Origin: Scilla litardierei
Taxonomy: Eukaryota > Streptophyta > Magnoliopsida > Asparagales > Asparagaceae
Assembly: GCA_030789695.1 (NCBI GenBank)
Contig: CM061133.1
Location: forward strand, 97,359,128 to 97,423,127
Length of the DNA stretch: 64,000 bases
Reading direction: 5' to 3'
The notes below the pieces were generated by a model. It worked only from the letters and a program-made list of their open reading frames with translations, was not told where the DNA came from and did not search any database. The first letter of the stretch is position 1; the number at the start of each line of letters is the position of its first letter. Below, one piece after another: positions 57,206 to 64,000 of the stretch. Made by a program: the position numbers and the translations under genes.

Positions 57206-57487
57206 GAATTTTTTTTAAAAATAAAACAAACTCCATTTTTCATCGAGCTGTATATTTTAATATAAGATCGTGCATAAGCAAAGGTGTCTGTCGACTTGAA
57301 CCTTAACATAGTGTCGATGATTTAGATTTTACCAAAGTAATTCGTAGTTTTGAACTATATCTCTAACATCATCACACACACAACCTTATCAAGGTATTAT
57401 TCCTAAGCACGTGCTTTACGGCCATGCACGTTATCCCAGTATAGTGAATGCTTTAGAGAATTTGCCCAAAATTCCGTAGGAAGTGGC
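57206..57487. other. Spacer between purine tract and LTR fragment
   Basis: AT-rich, non-coding. Probably the 3' internal end of the minus-strand copia relic. Confidence 0.4.
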
Positions 57488-58400
57488 TGTTGGGAGATGT
57501 GTATGCCCTCGAGGTAATTTATCTCTATGTATGTGTACAAACGTCATGTTCAAAATAACAGTAAGTTGTTTGGTAAGAATTTACCTTCGTTAATAATAAT
57601 GCAGTCAACATTAGAACTTAGGTAAAGTCCTGAGACTTAATGCGAGGTTAAACAAGTATCAAAAGGAGGATCTCGATCATGGAGAATTGTTTGACCGTTA
57701 GTAGCATAAGTCTAAAATTGTTCGTGGTCGTAGCTGTTTCGAGAAAAGGATATCGAAACATCAAATAAACCAGTGTGTCTTTGTCTTCACCATTGAATGA
57801 TGACAATGATCGCATGGTCATTCGACTTGGCGAAGTCGGGACGAGACACAGGTGCCCAATGGAGAATGAGTTCACTAAACGACCCAACGAGAGTTATCAC
57901 ATGGTTAACATAACAAATCTATCAGTGATAACTTTCAGTGATGATAGGCTAGTTGGTCCTTAGACTTGAGGTCATTGTACGAACCTGTACGTGAACGGTG
58001 TCACTTAGATCTCTGATCTAGCTTCGAGGCAAGGCCTGTCGAAAGGTCTTTAGTTGGGTGACACTTTAAGTGTGCGAGAAGAATAATGACCAAGAGAGAA
58101 TTCGTCTCTCCCATTATGGGGAGTTAGTGTCGCATGTGTTAGTTCGGCTTTAGTTAAAATCTTTGGCCAAAGTATGTTGAAGAAGTCCAACATTATTAGA
58201 CTAAAGACCATATGAGGTGAAAATCTCATATAAGATTCTATAGAGTGACATGAAGGGTGACTTATCTGTCAACTTTTCCACTTCACCCCAAAAAAACCAA
58301 ACTCTACCTTACGTAAAGTTGCCAGAGTACGATTAACCTCTGGATTTGAAATCACTGCACCGATCACTAGTACCAATGAATAGGATAGATAGAGTGGAAA
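57488..58400 (+). repeat. LTR fragment related to the 22164-24590 copia LTR
   Basis: Starts TGTTGGGAGATGTGTATGCCC and shares several blocks in order with 22164-22790 (GAATGAGTTCACT, GACGAGACACAGGTGC, GTGATGATAGG-TAGTTG, GATCTAGCTTCGAGG, GGAAGTTAGTGT-like). It lacks the TATA and 3' half. It is plus-oriented, opposite to the surrounding pol relic, so it is a separate insertion. Confidence 0.65.
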
Positions 58401-58741
58401 AGCCAGTTACTATCTAAAAATAAAGATCTATCATGTACCAATATTTTTGTGTATGAAATTGAAATTTATGGTTTCCATTGGTGTAAATCCAATCACCTCA
58501 ATTTGAGATGAAAATCAATTCCCCATTGGTAGCAACTAGTTATCCATTAAGCGGAGGAAATAGTACTATAAGAAGTAAAAAGGTTATGTTTCTATTTTTC
58601 TTTATTAAGATTTCCATATAGATATGCAGCCACAACATCATGCATATCTAATCCTTCCTTTGCTTTTAAGCTTATCAAGAATCAAAAGGTGATCACATCA
58701 ATTATCGTTAAGTATATTTCTTTATAGTATATACCCATTCT
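58401..58741. other. Non-coding stretch before the pol relic
   Basis: AT-rich, with no readable gene. Probably the decayed reverse transcriptase/RNase H part of the minus-strand copia element. Confidence 0.35.
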
Positions 58742-60681
58742 TTGGAAAACCCCATGTGCTACAAGCCTTGCTTTGTAGCGTGCGATCTCATTGTTTTCAT
58801 TTCTTTTCTGACAAATACCCATTTATGTCGCACAGGTTTAACACCATTTGGTGTCTGTACAATTTGTCCTAAAACTTTGCATTTCTTAAGCGAGTCCAGC
58901 TCTTCTTCTATTGCCTCATTCTACTTTGACCAATCATTTCTTCGTTTGCATTCAGCAACAGAATGTAGATCATTATCATCATCGCTTTCAGAGACGTGAA
59001 TGGCAATATGAAACGCAAAGTCATCATCGACGATTATACTCTTTCTGTCCAACACCTCCCAAGTATGTACATAGTTTAATGATATTTCAGTTTCTCCCAG
59101 ATTTTCCTCTACAATGGATTCCGAGTGGGGTGATGGTATGGACATGAACTCATTTTCTATGGTGGTATTATCACAAGGTCTCTAGGAGTTTTTCTTTTTC
59201 TTGGAGTTTTGTCGTTGGAGCCTAGTGGTTGCCTCTTTTCACTTGAGGAACATCCACTTATACTGATGGTGGATTGTATCTATTATCGGGGGTGTCAATC
59301 CTAGCTGGAGTATTTGCAGCAATGATGTGTGAGTTGACAATCTTCTGGTTGTCAGTAAATGAATCAGGTAACTCATGAACAGTGTTCTGAATGTGGAGGA
59401 TTTTTCGGATCTCATCTTTATATTGTTTGGTTACTAGATCGTAGTGGGTCAATGATTTTGTGTCCCACGATATTATTTGTGTAGCTCCAGATTTTGCAGT
59501 ATCCAGACCTAATTTGGGGAATGTTGTCTCATCAAATTCACAGTCTTCAAGACATGCCTTGAATTCGTCTCCCGTTTGGGGTTCTAGATTTCTTATTATT
59601 GAGGGTGAATCAAAACCCTACATAGATTCTTAGACAATGTTGAGGATCCATTTTTTTCATATGTGGTGGTGCTATGGGGATATAGACTGCACAACTAAAA
59701 ATTCTCAAGTGAGAGATGTTCTGTGGTATTCCATATGCAAGTTGCATTGGAGAAAGACTCTGACCTCCAGAGTGTCTGATTTTTATTAAAGAAGTATCAT
59801 GCAGTATTGCATGTCCCCATGCAACCACCAGTAATTGTGATTTCATTAGTAATGGACGTGCAATCCATTAGAGACTTTTTATCAATGACTCTGCCAACCT
59901 GTTTTGGGTATGAACAGGTGGCACATTAGGTTTAATTTCTATCCCAGTTGCTAGGCAATATTCTTGAAATGACCGGAGGTAAATTCCCATGCATTATTGA
60001 GATGGATATTCTTTATTTGATTTTCTGGAAAATGCACCCGCAATTTTATTATTTGTGCCAATAGCTTTGGAAAATCTAGATTACAGGTAGATGAAAACAC
60101 ACATACGAATATTTGGAGGATGCATCAATCAGTACCATAAATTACCGAAAAGGCCCACTTTGGAGGTGGATTGGTCCACATATATCTACTTGTATTCTTT
60201 CAAGGAAGCTTGGAGATTCTTTGTCGACTTTTAACATAGATGGGCTTGTAATTAGTTTTTCCTTGAAATAAAGGATGCAATGGAATTATCCCTTTTGAAG
60301 AATTTTCTTGTTCTTCAAATCATGCCTGTAGGATTGGGCTAAGATGCGGTGCATCATAACCGATACAGGATGGCCAAGTCTATCATGCCAAAGTAGAAAC
60401 TTGGATGATATCGGGCAATTCAGTTGCTCCATCAAATTTGCTTCCTCTATCGGAATCTTTGTATGATATAGGGCTGATAAAAGGTTCTTAAAACGCTCAA
60501 GTATGGATTTAACTCCTTTTTCTTTAGACGTTACATACAAATGTTCTTTTTTGTTTATATTTGCAGTTTCTAAGTGAAACCCTTTTAGATGGATGTGCTT
60601 GAAATGTAATAAGTTTCCTTTTGAATTCGGAGAGAATAATGCATCGTTTATTTTTATTTGTGTACCATTTGGGAGCAACAG
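58742..60681 (-). pseudogene. Copia pol pseudogene: gag-pre-integrase, integrase, RT start
   Basis: Minus-strand reading, in order. 60678-60286 is the gag-pre-integrase region (LPNGTQIKINDALFSPNSKGNLL, then WHDRLGHP, the zinc-binding entry to integrase). 60285-59850 is integrase core in broken frames (SFLERIQVDICGPIHPP readable near 60200). 59846-59610 is post-core integrase (AWGHAILHDTSLI, NISHLRIFSCAVYIPIAPP). 59609-59000 is a decayed linker, and 58990-58742 the RT beginning (EELDSLKKCKVLG, QTPNGVKPVRHKWVF). Stops and frameshifts throughout. The catalytic reverse transcriptase (YxDD) and RNase H are absent. Gag and the 5' LTR were removed at 60681, where the Athila-like element inserted or recombined. 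This is the only pol-like sequence of any length in the window. Confidence 0.85.
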
Positions 60682-60686
60682 TGTTA

Positions 60687-62422
60687 TGATCGCTCCTTAT
60701 TTTACACCCTTTTTCTGCATATTTTCATGCCGTTTTGATCGCCCATATTGCATTTTTCACGATTATTCGACGATATCACGTTGCTTTTCACTGTTTCTTG
60801 TTTTTATCGTATTTCAGGAGATATGGAGCGATTTGAAGAAAAAAAGAGATCAAAGGATTTTCACGCACATCGGAGTGTCGTCCACAGCTTATTTGAGGAG
60901 TTATCAGTGCTAGAGGATGAGCGGAAGAGGAAGGAATTCGATAGAATCGACAAGGAGGCAAGGAGGAGAAGAAAAGAGGACAGATATGGCTCACTCGGGC
61001 GAGTAGATGTTTCACTCGGCCGAGTGAAGAGCTGTACTCGACCGAGTGAAACGGATACGCACTACTGAATTTTAGATGTTTACTCGGCCGAGCAAGAAAG
61101 TCTAATCGGCCGAGTGAGGAAGCTCACTCGCCCGAGTACTACAGGGATTTTCTCCTGAGAAGCGGCCAAGTTACTGGAAATTCTGAGAAGACCCACTCGG
61201 CCGAGCAAGATTGCTCACTCGGCCGAGTGAAGAAGCCTACTCGGCCGAGTCAGTCAGAGCGATAGACCCCCAAAACCTCCAGACTCTTTGTTTTTTATTG
61301 GGTCTGTCACTCAGCCGAGTGACATGGGTCACTCGGCCGAGTGACGCATTCTAACTACTACGTAGATTGCGATTTCTGGTCGCAGGGGCAATTTTGTCAG
61401 GATTTTTTGGACGAATTTGGCTTGTATTTAAACCTAGTTTTATCCCAAGTTTTAGGAGAGACTTCTATTATTTTTTGACGGTTATTCCTTTTGTAAATCT
61501 CAGCTGGAGATCATAGGCGAAAATTTTGGTTTGTTCTTTCTTGCTAAAACTCCTATTTTTATGAATTGTCTCTTCTCTACAATGAATTGTGCTATGATCC
61601 TATTCTTTATTTCTGAGATTTTCATGATGATTTGTGAGTAGTTTCGTCGTTCTAGGGCATGGGGATGAACCATATGGACCCGATCTTTTGAATTGTGATG
61701 AATGAATAGAATTGTTGCTAGGATTGAAGAAAGGTTAGATTTTGATTGATTTATTGCAAGTAGCTAGGAATTTCCATCGATTGGGATTTGCAAGAGATTG
61801 GATCCCAATTGATGTGAAGGCCTAGACATTTGACTTAGGTTTATAATTGAGATTCTCTAGATTTGGTTTGCAAGAGATTGGACCAAAGCTAGGATTTTTA
61901 TTATAAATCTATACTAATATTCGTTTGCAAGAGATTGGATGAATACGAATTATCATAAACTAGATCGTAGCTCGAGTTTGCACGAGAGTGGGCTCGAGTT
62001 GCGATTGGATGATGATCTCGATCTTCACGCTAGTGGCTTAGGTTAGGGTTTGCACGAGAGTGTGCCCTAATCTAGGTTGCTATAGACCGGTAATAGCGCG
62101 AGAGTGTGAGCTTGGTTCTACATTAAGTTGCGACTAGTTCACCTACATTCAAGCTTTGCAACATTGATATATGTTCCACAAGGATGAGTGACGGCCCGTA
62201 GTGGGGATTTCCTATCCCTAGATGCTTTATTATATTGATATCTACTTGCTATTAAACGATTGTGACACTATCATCAAAACTATTCTTATTCCATCAATAG
62301 CTAGGTGATCAAAGTAGGATACTGTCAATTGTCCTCTCTGTGTTCGATACCCGCTCGCCACTACGCCGTGTGCTTGCGGTAAAACTATAATCGTTTTCCA
62401 GGTGTATATTCGGGCGCGATCA
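60687..62422 (+). repeat. 5' LTR of an Athila-like gypsy element
   Basis: 1736 bp bounded by a perfect 7-bp inverted terminus, TGATCGC...GCGATCA, followed after two bases by the PBS. It contains a palindrome array at 61005-61350, a TATA-like GTATTTAAAC at 61424-61433, and a leader region with repeated GCAAGAGATTGGA/GCACGAGAGTG phrases (about 61780-62110). The likely target site is TGTTA (60682-60686); the other end is beyond the window. Confidence 0.85.
61005..61350. repeat. CACTCGGCCGAGTGA palindrome array
   Basis: About 12 copies of ACTCGGCCGAGT, several with perfect flanks (TCACTCGGCCGAGTGA), others one base off (GACC, GCCC, AGCC cores). They come in groups of two or three spaced about 25 bp, the groups about 100 bp apart. 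The array lies just upstream of the TATA-like box. Confidence 0.85.
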
Positions 62423-62428
62423 AGTTTT

Positions 62429-62446
62429 TGGCGCAGTTGCCGGGGA
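62429..62446 (+). promoter_or_regulatory. Primer-binding site, tRNA-Asp type with one change
   Basis: TGGCGCAGTTGCCGGGGA. One base (A for C) differs from the site at 4467-4484. It sits 6 bases after the LTR, as there. Confidence 0.85.
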
Positions 62447-62558
62447 GGCGACGGTATTTTATTTTCTTTACTTAGTTACTTCTTTTTCTTTTTATTATTT
62501 TTATCTTTTTATTCCTCTATCGTGCTAACGATTCCATCGAGACTCTCTTTTTCTGTGC

Positions 62559-64000
62559 ATGTACACGAAATCAAAGGCGCATCAAGAAGATATATTATTT
62601 GATCCTGAGGTCGAGCGTATGGCAAGGAGGCTTAGGGCCGAGAGGAGACTTGCTATAGAGGACGATCATATGAACTGACAGGAGACACCAGAGGAGTTAG
62701 CGGCATGCATGTCTATGCTTGTCTCTATCCGAGATAGGCTACAGCGTAAGGCTACTTCTACTACCTCGTCATTGTGATGCCAGAGTTGGCGGCAGACAAG
62801 AACTTCGAGCTTAAAACGGGACTCGTGGTCTTGATGCAACAAGACCCATTTCATGGGAACTCCTAAGAGAATCCACACTACTATCTACAGTTGTTCTTAT
62901 CCAAGTGTGCTACTTTTCAGATGCCTGGCGTGCCGGCCGACGCTATCCGACTGCACCTCTTCCCATTTACCCTTTGGGACAAAGCATTGTATTGGTTGAG
63001 GACGCAAGTGGAGGGGATATTTACCACATGGGATGAGTTGGAGAGCGCATTTGTTAACAAATTCTACCCACCATCCAAGACCGTCAAGATAAGAAGTGCT
63101 CTCATGTCCTTCAAACAAGGACCTCATGAAACCCTATTTGAGGCATGGGAGCGCTTCAAGGATCTCCAACACCAATGTCCCCATCATATTATTTAGGCAT
63201 GGGAGCTTGTGCATAGCTTTTACAATAGATTGCAACCGGGCACCAAGCAAATCATCGATGCAACGGCTAATGGAGCCATATTATCTAAGACGCCGGATGA
63301 TGCTACGGCCCTACTTGAGGAGATGACCTCTAATAACCAACAATGGGGCGACGAGAGGGGACATTCTTCGTCCTCCTTGAAGCCAACAAGTATTTATGAG
63401 GCAAGGGCCGTAGCGGAGCTCTCTACGAAGTTTGATTCTCTCCATAAGGTCGTGGAGAGATTAAAGAAGTTGATAAGTGATCTGCATGGAACCCCCACCA
63501 TATCTACACCGGGAGGAAGTATGGGCGATTGGAAAGATCAAGCCCATGTCATGTATGTTGGAGGAGAGCAAGGAGAGGGAGCTATAGAGCAAGTCCAATA
63601 TGTTACGAGAAACACCGGTTATTGGGCAAACCAGGCCACGAGAAATCAGCCGGGATTTTCATATGCTAATACTGATGGGGCCTTGAATCCACCACCGTAA
63701 CAACCTCAAGCTCGGCCTCTACAACAACCGTAATATCAACCAAGTGGGCCTCAACAACAAAACTTCCAACCGAGACAACAAGCGGGACCATATAGAACCC
63801 CGGGGTACATCCACCACAAGCACAGCCGAGGTCGGACCATGAAGCGAGGGTTGATGAATTCATGGCAGAGCAAAAGAAAGTAAATGCTAGATTGACGGCT
63901 CAACAAGACTCTCTCAACACCATCGTGGTGCAATTATCAGAGCAACTAGCATTGCTCAATAAAACACTCAACATTTACCGGGAGCCAAACCCACGGAGCA
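62559..64000 (+). pseudogene. Athila-like gag pseudogene, runs off the right edge
   Basis: Begins MYTKSKAHQEDILFDPEVE at 62559. A TGA follows HMN (about 62676), and a frame change occurs near 62777. The capsid core reads FLSKCATFQMPGVPADAIRL, LFPFTLWDKALYWL, TTWDELESAFVNKFYPPSKT, ETLFEAWERFKDL. An in-frame TAG at 63194-63196 interrupts before AWELVHSFYNRLQPGTKQ. The next stretch ends ALNPPP at 63700, then another shift leads into a Gln-rich tail and MAEQKKVNARLTAQQDSL toward the edge. This is the Retrotrans_gag family, Athila lineage. The AWERF/phi-NxL motif is shared with the 3250-4422 protein. Anything downstream (pol, 3' LTR) lies outside the window. Confidence 0.85.

Overview
The window is nuclear DNA of a flowering plant. 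It is AT-rich and intron-bearing, carries one plant-specific WUSCHEL-related homeobox gene, and is otherwise filled with Ty1/copia and Ty3/gypsy LTR retrotransposons and derivatives that lack most coding capacity. No rRNA gene, tRNA gene, CRISPR array or prokaryotic operon was seen.

Layout. (1) 1-9053: a minus-strand Ty3/gypsy remnant (LTR, primer-binding site, broken gag, then a 47-48 bp tandem repeat), with a 6.0 kb gag-only gypsy element (343-6353, duplication GGGAG) inserted inside the tandem repeat. (2) 9054-14113: the only low-copy-looking stretch. It holds a two-exon WOX13-clade gene on the minus strand (10293-11702) between diverged direct repeats. (3) 14114-24590: a copia-type element with gag but no pol, whose 3' LTR is cut off and joined to a second copia relic (gag zinc knuckle plus a 2.4 kb 3' LTR). 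(4) 24838-40512: a tandem LTR-internal-LTR-internal-LTR array of a non-coding gypsy derivative with 3.44 kb LTRs, flanked by one duplication, CAACC. (5) 40729-56290: a nest. A CACTA-like fragment was hit by a gag-only copia element (41528-55736, ACAAC). That element contains a minus-strand solo LTR (44099-49618, AAATA), which itself contains a plus-strand solo LTR (45145-48185, ACAAG). A third solo LTR (51179-52992, CATCT) sits further along. (6) 56390-60681: a decayed minus-strand copia pol with its LTR, and an unrelated plus-strand LTR fragment. (7) 60687-64000: an Athila-like gypsy element entering the window (LTR, PBS, broken gag).

How the parts relate. Nearly every element is non-autonomous: gag-only, LTR-only or non-coding. 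They must have been mobilised in trans. Insertion order can be read from six target-site duplications, all found by eye and all 5 bp.

Main observation. Many LTRs here, from gypsy and copia lineages, carry their own arrays of short self-complementary motifs, often just upstream of a TATA box. In several cases related stems differ by compensatory base changes. Three diverged gypsy LTRs also share one hairpin at a similar distance from their 3' ends, with stem pairs that covary. The two gag-only copia elements keep matching inverted repeats in their post-gag non-coding DNA although their gag genes are broken. All boundaries and alignments were made by eye, with no database search or folding program.
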